Source of the DNA: Pseudanabaena sp. ABRG5-3
GTDB lineage: Bacteria; Cyanobacteriota; Cyanobacteriia; Pseudanabaenales; Pseudanabaenaceae
Reading direction: 5' to 3'
Length of the DNA stretch: 64,000 bases
NCBI RefSeq assembly: GCF_003967015.1
Contig: NZ_AP017566.1
Location: 46,609 to 110,608, forward strand
The notes under the pieces were generated by a model, which was given only the letters and a program-made list of their open reading frames with translations, was not told where the DNA came from and ran no database searches. This document shows positions 1 through 11,700 of this stretch, piece after piece. The translations under genes were made by a program, and so were the position numbers. Numbering within the stretch: the stretch's first letter is position 1; every line of letters starts with the position of its first letter.

Positions 1-2115
1 CTGTTCGACTTCTACGCCTTTGGGTTTACCTGTCGAGCCTGAAGTATAAATTACATAGGCGAGACTGTTGCCTGTAGCTTGATTCTGCGGGTTATTGCAA
101 GAGTTAGGAATTTGGCTAATTTCCTCCCATTCACGATCTAGACAAATAATCTCATGTCCATGCTTGGCAAAGCGCTCTGCTTGCTGTTGCTGAGTGATGA
201 TGAGCCTCACCCCTGCATCGGTCAACATTAGCTCTAAGCGATCGTCGGGATAGTCCTGATCTAAAGGCACATAGGCTGCTCCCGCCTTCAAGATCCCCAA
301 AAGCCCTATCAGCATCTCAATGCTTTGGTCAATGCAGATCCCCACTAGTTCTTGAGTACCAATGCCCTTATTTTGCAAATAATGCGCTAGCTGATTGGCT
401 CTGGAATTGAGTTCCGCGTAACTAATCTCAGTTTGACCAAACCTTGCGGCGATCGCTTCTCCCCTTACCTTTACTTGTTCTTCAAAAATGGCGGCGATAC
501 TTTGGGATTGGGGATAGGTGCTGGTGGTCGCATTCCATGTCTCTAGGATTTGCTGCTGTTCTGTGGCTGTTAAGATGGGGATTTTATGGATCGGGATGTC
601 GCGATCGCTAACGATCTGCTCTAGTAAATTTTGGTAATGCTGGCTCATCCGTAGCATCGTGGCGGTATCAAATAGATCGCTGTTATATCCCCAGTCCAAG
701 ACTAAACCTGCACTCGTTTCCCAAGCATTTATTTCTAAGTCAAATTTGATGACTTTATTTTTAATATCCTTGAGAGGGGCTAACTGGAGATTTGATAACT
801 CAATCGCTAGCAAAGGCGCACTCTGAAGCGCAAAGGTCACTTGCACAATTGGATTAAAGCTCAAATCTCGCTCTAGCTGCAATTCTTCTACTAATTTTTC
901 AAAGGGTAAGTCTTGATGGGCATAGGCTTCAAGGGTAACTTTTTTGGTTTGATGGAGAAGTTCTTTAAAAGTGAGATGATCGGTAAAATTGGCTCTTAGG
1001 GCTAAGGTATTCACAAAAAAGCCAATGAGATGCTCTATTTCGGTGCGGTTGCGATTGGCGATCGGACAGCCTACTAAAATATCATTTTGACCTGTATAGC
1101 GATAAAGCAGGGTTTGAAAAGCGGCTAGCAAGGTCATAAACAGAGTTACGCCTTCGCTATTACTCAAGGCTTTGAGGTCATCTGATAGGGATTTTGATAG
1201 ATAGAAGATTTGGCGATCGCCTGTGTTGGATTGTACTGTTGGGCGGGGGCGATCGGTGGCAAGTTGCAGCAAAGGATTAATATCACGAAGTTGTTCTTTC
1301 CAATAGGATAGCTGGGTATCTAAGACTTCACCCTGTAGCCATTCCCTTTGCCATACCGCAAAATCAGCATACTGAATCGATAAGTGCGGTAACGGTGAGG
1401 GTTTACCTTGGGCTAAAGCTTCGTAAATCAGACCTAATTCTCGAAAGAAGATATCTAACGACCAGCCATCACAAATAATGTGGTGCATCGTCAGTAAGAA
1501 CACATGATTGTCGGGAGCCAACCTTACGAGCTTGGCGCGAAATAATGGACTTTGGGATAGATTAAAGGGTGTTTGAATTTCAACTTCAGCTAATCTATTT
1601 AATTCTTGGTGCTGGTTACTTGCTGTCAAGGATTGCAGATCAATCATCGGCAAATCAATTTCTAGATCCTGCACAAAATTTTGGACAGGATGTTGATCGA
1701 TGATGCTAAAAGCTGTGCGTAAGCTTTCATGGCGTTGGGCGATCGCCTGTAAACTTTGCGAAAATATCTCTATGTCTAGATTGCCTGTCATCCGATAGGC
1801 TAATGGCACGTTATAGACTGACTTGTTAGCCGTAATCTGATCGATGAGCCAAAGTCTCTGCTGAGCAAAAGATAGTGGTAGATGCTGCTCTCTAGGGATG
1901 GCTCTAATGGGAATTAAATTAGCGCTTGGAGAATTTTTTGCCTGTTGGATTTGTTGAAAAAATTGGACAACTTCGGCTTTACGTTCCTTAAGCTGCGCCA
2001 TTAATGCGGGAGTAAAAGCATTTTTCGCCGCCTTATACCGTAAATCTGTGCCTTCAAGCCACAGTTCTATATTCTGTCGCCGCAATTCTGCTAAAAAGTC
2101 TTCAATTCTGCTCAT
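1..2115 (-). CDS. NRPS, partial: TubC_N docking - C - A (runs off left edge)
   Basis: This is the 5' part (705 codons) of a non-ribosomal peptide synthetase that continues beyond base 1. The ATG at 2115 opens with about 55 residues of TubC-type N-terminal docking domain (ELWLEGTDLRY), followed by a condensation domain with an intact HHIICDG motif near residue 210. The adenylation domain begins near residue 520 and is cut just after its A3 motif (YTSGSTGKPKG), so its substrate code is outside the window. It lies 56 bp downstream of the two-module NRPS and should take that protein's peptidyl chain. No release domain for this arm is visible; one could lie to the left. The NRPS identity is certain; the substrate and full length are unknown. 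Confidence 0.95.
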   Translation of the reverse strand, partial: MSRIEDFLAELRRQNIELWLEGTDLRYKAAKNAFTPALMAQLKERKAEVVQFFQQIQQAKNSPSANLIPIRAIPREQHLPLSFAQQRLWLIDQITANKSVYNVPLAYRMTGNLDIEIFSQSLQAIAQRHESLRTAFSIIDQHPVQNFVQDLEIDLPMIDLQSLTASNQHQELNRLAEVEIQTPFNLSQSPLFRAKLVRLAPDNHVFLLTMHHIICDGWSLDIFFRELGLIYEALAQGKPSPLPHLSIQYADFAVWQREWLQGEVLDTQLSYWKEQLRDINPLLQLATDRPRPTVQSNTGDRQIFYLSKSLSDDLKALSNSEGVTLFMTLLAAFQTLLYRYTGQNDILVGCPIANRNRTEIEHLIGFFVNTLALRANFTDHLTFKELLHQTKKVTLEAYAHQDLPFEKLVEELQLERDLSFNPIVQVTFALQSAPLLAIELSNLQLAPLKDIKNKVIKFDLEINAWETSAGLVLDWGYNSDLFDTATMLRMSQHYQNLLEQIVSDRDIPIHKIPILTATEQQQILETWNATTSTYPQSQSIAAIFEEQVKVRGEAIAARFGQTEISYAELNSRANQLAHYLQNKGIGTQELVGICIDQSIEMLIGLLGILKAGAAYVPLDQDYPDDRLELMLTDAGVRLIITQQQQAERFAKHGHEIICLDREWEEISQIPNSCNNPQNQATGNSLAYVIYTSGSTGKPKGVEVEQ

Positions 2116-2171
2116 ATTATTGCTCTTCTTGTTACTGATATATTTCGCTCATGATTTTGTTCATGTGTTAG

Positions 2172-5100
2172 CTATAAAAGACCTTCAGTATACTCATCCT
2201 CTTCATCGGCATTTAACCCAGCACTAGCGCGTAAAGCATCGCCTGAGGCCCAAAGGATTGTATCAATGCGATCGCCTAACTCCGCAATAGTCGGTAATTC
2301 AAAGAGTAGGCTAAGAGGTAAATCCAATGAAAAGATCTGGGGTAAGCGTGACATGACTTGAGTAGCAATTAATGAATGTCCTCCTAATTCAAAGAAATTA
2401 TCATGGATGCCAATTTGGTCTATTTTGAGAATTTCCTGCCAAACTTTAGCGATCGCCTGTTCTGTGTCTGTACTAGGTGCTACAAAGCTACTTTCTAAAC
2501 TAGGGCTAGCTAAATCTGGTGTCGGTAAAGCTCGGCGATCGACTTTGCCATTAGCGTTTAGAGGTAACTCCTCTAAAAATATAAAGAAGGCTGGAATCAT
2601 ATAGTCAGGCAATTTCTCTTTTAAAAAGCTCTTAATCGCTCTGCCCGTCAATGATTCTGTTTTCGGAACAACATAGGCAACTAATTGCTTGCTACCTCGC
2701 GCATCATCACAAGCTATAACTATTGTCTCCCTTACATCCTCTTGCTGTCTTAAGGCGGTTTCTATCTCTCCTAATTCGATTCTAAATCCTCTGATTTTTA
2801 CTTGAAAATCACTTCTTCCTAAAATCTCAACATTGCCATCGGGTAAATATCTGCCTAAATCACCAGTTTTATAAAGTCTTATCCTGTCTGATTCCGTAAA
2901 CCTATGATCAATAAATTTTTCAGCCGTTAATTCGGGTCGTTCAAGATAACCTTTGGCTAGCCCATCACCCGATACATAGATTTCTCCAATTACACCGATA
3001 GGAATAGGATTTAGATCCCGATCTAAAATATACATCTGCGAGTTAGCAATAGGCTTACCTATGGGGATTGTAACTGCTGCTTCGTCAATAGACTCCACTA
3101 AATACCAAGAGGAAAATGTCGTATTTTCTGTTGGACCATAAACATGTAGCAAGCGATCGGGTGAACCTTGTTCCAGTATTTCTCTCACTGCTTTGGGATC
3201 AGATGCTTCACCGCCAAATAAAAGGTTCCTTAGAGGACTAAATGCCTCTGGAATCTGTTTGGCAACTTGATTAAATAATGCTGTTGTCAAGAATAAAGTT
3301 GTAATCTGCTGTTGTCTAATTTGCTTAGCCAACTTTTGAGGAGAAAGCAACACTTCTTTAGGAATACCAATTAGTTTCGCTCCATTGAGTAACGCTCCCC
3401 AAATCTCAAAGGTAGCTGCATCAAAAGCAATATTTGAAGCTTGGGCAACGCGATCGCTAGATGTTAACTGGATATAGTTTGTATTAATGACTAGTCGGTT
3501 AACAGCTCGATGGGGAACTACAACTCCTTTTGGTTCGCCTGTAGAGCCTGAAGTGTAGATTATATAGGCAATGTTCTCGGCAGTTGTATTGCTAGGTAGA
3601 CCTTCTTTACTTTCTTTTGCAATCATCTCCCATTCACGATCTAGCTCAATAACTAATAACTGGCTATTTCGGAATTTACTTTTTAGACTTTGCTGAGTAA
3701 CTAGTATCTGTACTTGAGCATCAGCTAACATGTAATCAATGCGATCGCTTGGATAGTCCGAATCAATTGGCAAATAGGCTCCTCCTGCTTTTAAGATGCC
3801 AACGAGACCGATGATGGCATCAATAGAGCGTTCTACACAAATTCCAATTGGTTGATTATTACTTACACCTAATTTATGTAAATAGTGGGCTAGTTGATTG
3901 GCTCTTTGGTTAAGCTCTTGATAACTAATTTGCTGGTCTTCATAAACAACAGCGGTCGCCTCTGGATTTTTCTCAACCTGTGCCTCAAATAATTGATGAA
4001 TAGTTTTATCTCTAGGATATTCTGTCTGTGTCTGCTGCCATTCGACTAAGATTGTTTGTCTTTCTATTTCTGTGAGGATTGGTAATTCTGTAATTCGTTG
4101 TTGAGGATTTCTTACAATTGCTTCTAGTAGAGTTTGAAAATGTCTGATCAGACGTTGAATTGTCTCTGGTTCAAACAGGTCACTATTATATTCAAAGACT
4201 CCTGCAATTTCTGACTCTATCTCTTGTAATCCTAGCGTGAGATCTACCTTAGTAGTCCCTGTATGGCTCCATATAGGTGTTAGATCTAGATCATCACAGA
4301 ATTTAGCATTCTGAGATGGTGTATTGAGAAGAGTAAACATAGCTTGGAATAGGGGTGCATAGCTGAGTTCTCTTTTTATTTGCAAGGTTTCAATTAGTTG
4401 CTCTAGCGGCAAATCTTGATGTGTATAGGCAGCAAGAGTAACTGCTTTGACTTTCTCTAATAGCTCCTCCACGGTGGGATTACCTGATAAGTCCATGCGA
4501 ATTGCTAAGGAGTTAACAAACAATCCAATTAAACCTTCAGTCTCAGTTTGATGCCGACCTGCGATCGGCGTGCCTACGATGATATCTGTCTGCCCAGAAT
4601 ACCGAGCTAGCAGAATCTGAAAAGCTGCTAGCAGAATCATAAAAAGAGTAGATTCTGTTTTCTGAGCAAGATTCTTGATTTGCGTTGTTAAGGCAGTTGA
4701 TAAAGATATGGTTTGAGTTGCACCTCGAAATGTTTGGATTAAAGGTCGAGGACGATCTGTGGGTAGATTGAGGATTGGCAATGGCTCCGCTAGCTCTTTC
4801 TGCCAATAGTTAGTGAGCGATCGCAACATTTCCCCTTGTAACAGTTGCCTTTGCCAAACAGCAAAATCTACATAGCGAATTGGTAAATCTTTGAGTGATA
4901 TAGGCTTGTTGTGGAGGTAGCTCTGATAAAGATCGGCTAGCTCTTGCATGAATATATTGAGCGACCATCCGTCAGTAATTATGTGATGGAAATTAATGAT
5001 GAGTATACGATCGCGATCAGTTAATTCTAAGATCTTGACACGAAATAGGGGAGGCTTAGACAAGTTAAAAGGCTGACGAATTTCTGTATCTATTAGCCTC

Positions 5101-8100
5101 TGCAAGGTTTCTGAGTCGGCTGTAGGATCGATCTTGACTACTGTAAAAGCTAGAGAAATAGTTTCTGCGATCGCACTGGTAATCTGTTCATTCACAGATA
5201 TAAATCTGGTTCTCAAGATTTCATGACGCTTCACTAAGGCAGTTAAACTCTCCTCCAAAATAGCGATCTCTAGTAAGCCTGATACCCGATAAACAATAGG
5301 AATGTTATATGTTGCGCTATTGGGTTCAAACTGTTGCAGAAACCACATCCTTTGTTGGGCAAAAGAAACTGGCTCATAGGTAGAATGCTCTGTGGGAATG
5401 ATTGGCGGGATTTGGTATCCTTGCTGATTTTGGTAGGCTGATGTAATCTCTCTACTTAAGCCTGCGATCGTTGGTTCTCTAAACAAGGTTTGTAGTGGCA
5501 AATCAATTGAAAAGGAGTCACGCACTCTTGCCATAACTTGCATAACCTTGAGCGAATGCCCACCCATCTCAAAAAAATTATCGTGAATACCAATAGATTT
5601 TATCCCTAGAATATTACTCCAGATGCTTACTAATAAATCCTCAATCGGTGTGCGAGTATCTTCAACGACAGTCTCGAATTGAGATTGGGAAGTAGACGGA
5701 GCAGGTAGCGATCGCCGATCAACTTTGCCATTGGGCGTTAAAGGCATGGCTTTTAGCTCTACAAAGAGAGTAGGAACCATATATTCTGGCAGTTGGTTTC
5801 TTAAAATACGACGCAATTCTAAAATATCTAAATCGACTTGATTAGGAACGATGTAAGCCACTAGATATTTATCATTCAAGTTATCTGCATGTAAAATCAC
5901 CACTGCTTGATTAACGGCAGGATGTTGGAGGAGAAGGGCTTCAATCTCACCTAATTCAATACGAAAGCCTCGCAGCTTGACTTGAAAATCAATCCGTCCC
6001 AAATACTCGATCGCCCCATCAGCTAAATAACGAACGCGATCGCCAGTTTTGTATAGCCTCGCATCAGGATCTGAGCTAAAAGGATCGTGAATAAATTTTT
6101 CCGCAGTCAGATCAGGACGATTGAGATAGCCTCTACCGACCTGAACACCACCAATATGTAATTCCCCTGCCACACCAATCGGAACTGGTTGTAGGTAATT
6201 ATCAAGAACATATAGTTGCGTATTGGCAACAGGTTTACCAATTGGAACTGTACTTAGATAACTATTGGCTTGACATTGCCAATAACTAACATCAATAGCG
6301 GCTTCCGTGGGACCATAGAGATTATGTAGTTCACAATCCAAACGCTCAAAGAAGCGACGTTGCAGATCGATGGGCAATGCCTCACCACTACAGATCACCC
6401 GTTTCAGACTAGAACATTTTGATAAGTCTGTTTCCGCCTCTAGAAACACCTGCAACATCGAAGGCACAAAGTGTAAGGTGGTAATTCCTGCTTGGATGAT
6501 TAATTGTTTTAAATAGCTAGTATCTTTATGTCCTTCAGGTTTAGCAATAACTAATTTTGCGCCTGTGCTTAGCGTCCAGAAAAATTCCCAAACGGACACA
6601 TCAAAGCTAAAGGGAGTCTTTTGAAGTACACAGTCAGATGTATCAATTTGATAAGTTGACTGCATCCAGAGCAACCGATTGACAACACCTCGATGGTTAT
6701 TCATCGCTCCTTTGGGTTTACCAGTTGAGCCAGAGGTATAAATGATGTAGCAGAGATGATCCGCTTTGCTGAGTCTTGGCGGATTGAGATCGCTTTCATC
6801 CGTAACTAAAGTCCATTCAGAATCCAGACAAAGAGTCTGAGATGTATGTTCGGGGAGTTGTGCTAACAATTTCTGTTGAGTGAGTAGCACTGACACCTGA
6901 GAGTCAGCGAACATGAAGGCTAAACGGTCTTTGGGATAGGTTGGGTCGATGGGGACATAGGCTCCTCCTGCTTTGAGGATTGCCAATAATCCAATCACCA
7001 TTTCTAAGGAACGTTCTATGCAGATGCCCACAGGTTGATCGGGTTTGATACCTTGCTTCCGCAGGTAATGGGCAAGCTGATTGGCTTTTTGATTGAGTTC
7101 TTGATAGCTTAACTGTTGATCTTCATAGGTGACAGCGATCGCATCAGGGGTTTGTGCAACTTGGGCTTCAACTAGTTCATGTAAGCAAGTATCTTTAGGA
7201 TAGTTAACGGCTGTATCATTCCAATCAATCAGAATTTGTTGAGACTCTAACTGAGTTAGCAAGGGCAAGTTGTATATTTTCTGATCTGGATTAATGGCGA
7301 TCGCTTCTAAGAGATTTTGGAAATGACTCACCATGCGCTTGATAGTTTCTGCATCAAACAGGTCAGTATTGTATTCAAATAGTCCCTGTAAGCTCTGATC
7401 GGTCTCCATCATCTCCACATTGAGATCGGCTCTAGCCGTGAAATGATCGGTTTTAAAAGGTTCAATCTGCACATTTGGTAAATCTAAACTTTCCATTTGT
7501 ACATTTTCCCAAGCAAACATGACCTGAAATAGAGGACTATGACTGAGCGATCGCTCTGGTTGTAAAGCTTCTACTAACTGCTCAAAAGGTAAATCCTGAT
7601 GAGCATAGGCATTTAATGCAGTTTGGCGTACTTGCTGTAATAACTCTAGAAAAGTTGGGTTGCCGTGCAGTTGCGATCGCAATACTAGGGAGTTGACAAA
7701 GCATCCCATCAAGGATTCAAATTCTACCCGCATTCGATTGGCAATCGGGATGCCGACAACAATATCTTCTTCGCCAGTATATCGAGCCAGTAAAATGAAA
7801 AAAGTTGTGATGATCGTCATGAACAATGTCGCCCCAGACTTTTTACTGAGGCTTTTTAAGCGATCGGTCAATTCTGCACTAATCTCAAAGAACTCTGCAC
7901 CTCCATTAAAGGTTTGTACAGGGGGACGAGGTCGATCAGTCGGTAATTCTAAAACTGGTGGAATACCAGCTAATTGCTTTTCCCAATAGGTTATTTGATC
8001 TACTAAAGTATCTTTAGTCAAGTGTTGATTTTGCCATTGAGCAAAATCAACATATTGAATAGGCAGATTGGGAAGAGTGAGAGGTTTTGCTTCTATAAAA

Positions 8101-8777
8101 GATTTATATAGTGAGGATAGTTCTCGCAAAAATAGACCAATCGACCAAGCATCCGCAATGATGTGATGGAATGTAATTAATAATATGTGTTCTTGGGGAG
8201 CCAACCTTATCAAGGTTACACGTAATAGCTCATCCTTTTCTAGATTAAAGACAGTCTGAGATTCTTGATTAGCTAAACGATTTAACTCAGTTTCTCGATC
8301 TGTCGCTACAAACCCTTGCAAATCAATGAGAGGCAATTTGAATGGTTTTGGAGGATGAATTATTTGAAATGGATTGCCCTCTATCTCTACAAAATTTGTC
8401 CGTAAGATTTCATGACGATTGACAATTGCGGTTAGGCTTTGCTCTAAGATGTCTGTGTTTAGAACACCTTTAAGCTTGAGATTGTATCTCAATAAATAAG
8501 CGGCAATATTTTGATCGAGCTGATAGAGAAACCATAGTCTCCTTTGTGTAAAGGATAATTCTAAGTTTTGTTGACGCGAAACAAGAGGAATTGGTGCAGA
8601 AGTGAGATTAGGACGACTCAGTAATTCAATAATCGCGGCTTTGTGGGAGGTGATTTCTGCCTTTAGTTCTGGATTCATAACACCTTGAGGCGCATTAAAT
8701 CTTAGTCGTCCTTGCTCGACCCAAAGCTGAATATCTAATGTTTGTAAATATGCTAAAAGCTCATTGGTACTTCTCAT
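2172..8777 (-). CDS. two-module NRPS: TubC_N - C - A(Ser-like) - T - C - A(Ile/Val-like) - T
   Basis: This 2201-residue synthetase adds two amino acids. By eye: TubC-type docking domain 1-55, C1 about 70-500, A1 530-1020 (A3 near 680, PLTPNGKVDRRSL near 1010), T1 with GGHSL near 1075, C2 1130-1560 (HHIITDG near 1264), A2 1590-2080 and T2 near 2136. Alignment to GrsA gives pocket residues DVWHISLIDK for A1, close to the serine code, and DAFFLGVTFK for A2, like branched aliphatic (Ile/Val) codes. C1 is odd: its HHxxxDG motif reads HHIIADA, with Ala210 in place of the final Gly. No epimerase or methyltransferase domain is present, so L-residues are expected. The start overlaps the PKS stop by 4 bp, which indicates translational coupling. 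C1 should accept the beta-hydroxyacyl chain from that PKS. Confidence 0.95.
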   Translation of the reverse strand: MRSTNELLAYLQTLDIQLWVEQGRLRFNAPQGVMNPELKAEITSHKAAIIELLSRPNLTSAPIPLVSRQQNLELSFTQRRLWFLYQLDQNIAAYLLRYNLKLKGVLNTDILEQSLTAIVNRHEILRTNFVEIEGNPFQIIHPPKPFKLPLIDLQGFVATDRETELNRLANQESQTVFNLEKDELLRVTLIRLAPQEHILLITFHHIIADAWSIGLFLRELSSLYKSFIEAKPLTLPNLPIQYVDFAQWQNQHLTKDTLVDQITYWEKQLAGIPPVLELPTDRPRPPVQTFNGGAEFFEISAELTDRLKSLSKKSGATLFMTIITTFFILLARYTGEEDIVVGIPIANRMRVEFESLMGCFVNSLVLRSQLHGNPTFLELLQQVRQTALNAYAHQDLPFEQLVEALQPERSLSHSPLFQVMFAWENVQMESLDLPNVQIEPFKTDHFTARADLNVEMMETDQSLQGLFEYNTDLFDAETIKRMVSHFQNLLEAIAINPDQKIYNLPLLTQLESQQILIDWNDTAVNYPKDTCLHELVEAQVAQTPDAIAVTYEDQQLSYQELNQKANQLAHYLRKQGIKPDQPVGICIERSLEMVIGLLAILKAGGAYVPIDPTYPKDRLAFMFADSQVSVLLTQQKLLAQLPEHTSQTLCLDSEWTLVTDESDLNPPRLSKADHLCYIIYTSGSTGKPKGAMNNHRGVVNRLLWMQSTYQIDTSDCVLQKTPFSFDVSVWEFFWTLSTGAKLVIAKPEGHKDTSYLKQLIIQAGITTLHFVPSMLQVFLEAETDLSKCSSLKRVICSGEALPIDLQRRFFERLDCELHNLYGPTEAAIDVSYWQCQANSYLSTVPIGKPVANTQLYVLDNYLQPVPIGVAGELHIGGVQVGRGYLNRPDLTAEKFIHDPFSSDPDARLYKTGDRVRYLADGAIEYLGRIDFQVKLRGFRIELGEIEALLLQHPAVNQAVVILHADNLNDKYLVAYIVPNQVDLDILELRRILRNQLPEYMVPTLFVELKAMPLTPNGKVDRRSLPAPSTSQSQFETVVEDTRTPIEDLLVSIWSNILGIKSIGIHDNFFEMGGHSLKVMQVMARVRDSFSIDLPLQTLFREPTIAGLSREITSAYQNQQGYQIPPIIPTEHSTYEPVSFAQQRMWFLQQFEPNSATYNIPIVYRVSGLLEIAILEESLTALVKRHEILRTRFISVNEQITSAIAETISLAFTVVKIDPTADSETLQRLIDTEIRQPFNLSKPPLFRVKILELTDRDRILIINFHHIITDGWSLNIFMQELADLYQSYLHNKPISLKDLPIRYVDFAVWQRQLLQGEMLRSLTNYWQKELAEPLPILNLPTDRPRPLIQTFRGATQTISLSTALTTQIKNLAQKTESTLFMILLAAFQILLARYSGQTDIIVGTPIAGRHQTETEGLIGLFVNSLAIRMDLSGNPTVEELLEKVKAVTLAAYTHQDLPLEQLIETLQIKRELSYAPLFQAMFTLLNTPSQNAKFCDDLDLTPIWSHTGTTKVDLTLGLQEIESEIAGVFEYNSDLFEPETIQRLIRHFQTLLEAIVRNPQQRITELPILTEIERQTILVEWQQTQTEYPRDKTIHQLFEAQVEKNPEATAVVYEDQQISYQELNQRANQLAHYLHKLGVSNNQPIGICVERSIDAIIGLVGILKAGGAYLPIDSDYPSDRIDYMLADAQVQILVTQQSLKSKFRNSQLLVIELDREWEMIAKESKEGLPSNTTAENIAYIIYTSGSTGEPKGVVVPHRAVNRLVINTNYIQLTSSDRVAQASNIAFDAATFEIWGALLNGAKLIGIPKEVLLSPQKLAKQIRQQQITTLFLTTALFNQVAKQIPEAFSPLRNLLFGGEASDPKAVREILEQGSPDRLLHVYGPTENTTFSSWYLVESIDEAAVTIPIGKPIANSQMYILDRDLNPIPIGVIGEIYVSGDGLAKGYLERPELTAEKFIDHRFTESDRIRLYKTGDLGRYLPDGNVEILGRSDFQVKIRGFRIELGEIETALRQQEDVRETIVIACDDARGSKQLVAYVVPKTESLTGRAIKSFLKEKLPDYMIPAFFIFLEELPLNANGKVDRRALPTPDLASPSLESSFVAPSTDTEQAIAKVWQEILKIDQIGIHDNFFELGGHSLIATQVMSRLPQIFSLDLPLSLLFELPTIAELGDRIDTILWASGDALRASAGLNADEEDEYTEGLL

Positions 8778-11700
8778 ATTTCGCCCTCCTCGCGATCGCT
8801 GGTAGATAAGTGAGAATCTGACTCTAAACCTTGTGATTTGGAGTGACTATCGTTGACATAATCAGCCAATCTCGCTACTGTTGGTTCGGCAAATAAATAG
8901 CTGAGGGGCATCTCTATTTGTAAAGATTGACGGATTCTGGATATTAATTGAGTCCCTAATAAGGAATGTCCTCCTAACTCAAAAAAGTTGTCATATATAC
9001 CAACTGCTTCTATTCCTAGTAACTGTTGCCAAATTTCTGCTAGTTTTGTTTCTATTTCATTGGTGGGAGCAACATAAGCTGTATTGAGATGAGGTCGAGC
9101 ATGGCTAGGTTTTGCCAGATCTGCTTGTAGAGATGTAGAAACTGGAGAATTTCTCTCTAAGGGAGAAAGTTGGGTGAGGCGACTATACAAATCGCGAGTT
9201 GATACTAGAACTTGAGATAAATTAGTTCCAAGGAGTCGATTAAACACTTCCATTCCTTCATCGGGCTGAATACCATAGTTCAATATTGATTGATAGCTAT
9301 CTTGCAAATCCTCTGGCATCTGGATATCTACTGCCATGCCTACTTGCTGCCATGTATCCCAATTAATACTAATGACAGGGATATGCCATTCTAAAGAAAC
9401 TGCTTGAGCAAAAGCATCTAGATAAGTGTTTGCCGCGCAGTAATCTACTTGGGCAAACACTCCAAAAATTGAGGATAGTGATGAACAGAGAACTACAAAA
9501 TCTAACGGTGTTTCTTGAAAAATTTGATGGAGAACAAAGGTTCCTGCTACTTTTGGTGCTAATACCTGTGCCAACTCTGATTTTGTTTTTTGCAGCATGA
9601 TACTGCCACTGGGGACACCTGCACAGTGGATTAAGCCATCGATTTTCCCAAATTTGGCGATCGCTTCTGCTACTAAAGTTTGCATCTCCTCTAAATTAGC
9701 TACATCTGCTTGGGCGACTAAAATTTCTGCCCCTTGTTTTTCCAAAGCCTGTAGTTTTTGAATTGTTTGACTAGTGCGATCGCTTTCGGGATGTTCTGTT
9801 AACCAACTTGACCAGTGATCGCGACTAGGAAATGGGGAACGACTAGTCAGAATTAGCTTAGGTTTAGAAACGCTACTGATATGTTCTGCTAAGGTCAGAC
9901 CAATACCTCCTAGTCCACCTGTAATTAGATAAACTCCTTCAGAACGTAATTTAGACTGACGAGAATTATTAGCTTCAATATGAATCGGTTCATAGGTTTG
10001 CTGCCAGCGATGGTTACCTCGATAAGCGATTACTTGTAGAGGAGAATCATGATTTGATTTGTCTCTAGTATCAACCAGTTCCTCAACCAATTGAGCTATT
10101 AGCTGCTGTTCTTGTTTAGTTTCTGGTGGAGGTAATAAAATGTCAATGCTGCGACAAGTAATTTGAGGATACTCTTTAGGAATAACTTTTAATGCTCCTA
10201 AAATTGTTGCTTTCTCTGGATATTGCTGTTCTTGATCAGCAATATTCTGCATATTATTAGAAATAGCGAATAAGTGTAATTCATTACTTAGATTTAGCTT
10301 GCCAATGGCTTGTGCTAAAAAGACAAGGCTATAAAAGCCTTTGATTTGACATTGTTCAATCTGTTCTAAATTATCTAAATCATCTAAATTATTTGAATTG
10401 TTTAGAAAATCTTTTCCACCGTTATTATCATTATCATCTAGATGCTCGATCATCCATAGATGCAGAAGATCGTAGGAATCCGTCTGAAAATTTGGCAGAT
10501 TGGCAAGCAGAAGATCGTAATCTTCAGAGTGATGAGGATTTAAGATATAACTAAAATCATCTGATTTAGCAAACTTCTCGCCTATTTCTACACATATCAC
10601 ATTTTGGTATAACGTCTGTAAATGCGTAACCAATTTGGTAGTGAATTCCTTGCGATCGTCAAAGATCAAACAGTGCTTATTAGCTAGGCTCTTAGTTGGT
10701 GAATCAACAGTAATCGGCGATCGCTTCCAAGAAGGGATATAAAACCAATCTGCCAAATCCTTTTTATGAAAGGTTTCAGCTTGGGATAATTGCCGATTAA
10801 GTTTAGAATTTGATGGCTCAATCCAATAATATTGCCGTTCAAAGGGGTAGGTTGGTAATGGTAAACGACTGCGCTTTTCTCTTTCATAAAAAGCATTCCA
10901 ATCAATATTCACCCCAGACATCCATAGCTGCCCTAAAGTTGAAAGCAAAAAAGCTAAATCTGACTGCTGCTCTTGGGGATGCCGTAATGATGTGAGGACG
11001 ACTTGTTCCAACTTTTTATCGGAATGTCGTTTTGCGAGGGTACTTAAGGTTCTGCCTGCACCAATTTCTAATAAAACCTGTTGTGGTTCCTGTAATAGAA
11101 TTTGCAAACCTGCTGCAAAATTAACAGGCTGGCGGATATGTCTCACCCAGTAATCTGGATCAGTGGCTTCTCTAGCGGTAATCCAGTTGCCCGATACATT
11201 GGATATATAGGGAATTTGAGGAGGATTTAAACGCACTTTAGCGATATGAGAACGAAACTCCGTCAGCATGGGTTCCATCATGCTCGAATGGAAAGCATGT
11301 GAGGTATGTAAGCGCCGACAATCTACTTCTTGGGATTTCAATTTTTGTTCTAATTGGGCGATCGCATCAATCTCGCCTGAAACAACGCAAAGGTTACTGC
11401 TATTGATGGCGGCGATCGATAAATCTGAACCTAGCCAAGGTTCTATCTCTTGCTCTGTTAAAGGTATGGCTAACATCGCACCTGCGGGAAGTTGCTGCAT
11501 CAATTTTCCGCGTATTGCTACTATAGCAAGTGCTTCTTGTAAGGTCATCACACCTGATAGACAAGCTGCGACATACTCCCCAATGCTATGCCCAATCATC
11601 GCTTTAGGTTTGATGCCCCATGCAATCCATTGTTGTGCTAAAGCATAGGCGATCGCAAAAATTGCAGGTTGGGCGATCGCAGTCTGTTGCAGTTGATGGG

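Noticed and set aside
11268..11648. 126-codon plus-strand frame inside the minus-arm PKS
   Set aside because: It is antisense to the AT domain; the sense frame is fully conserved.
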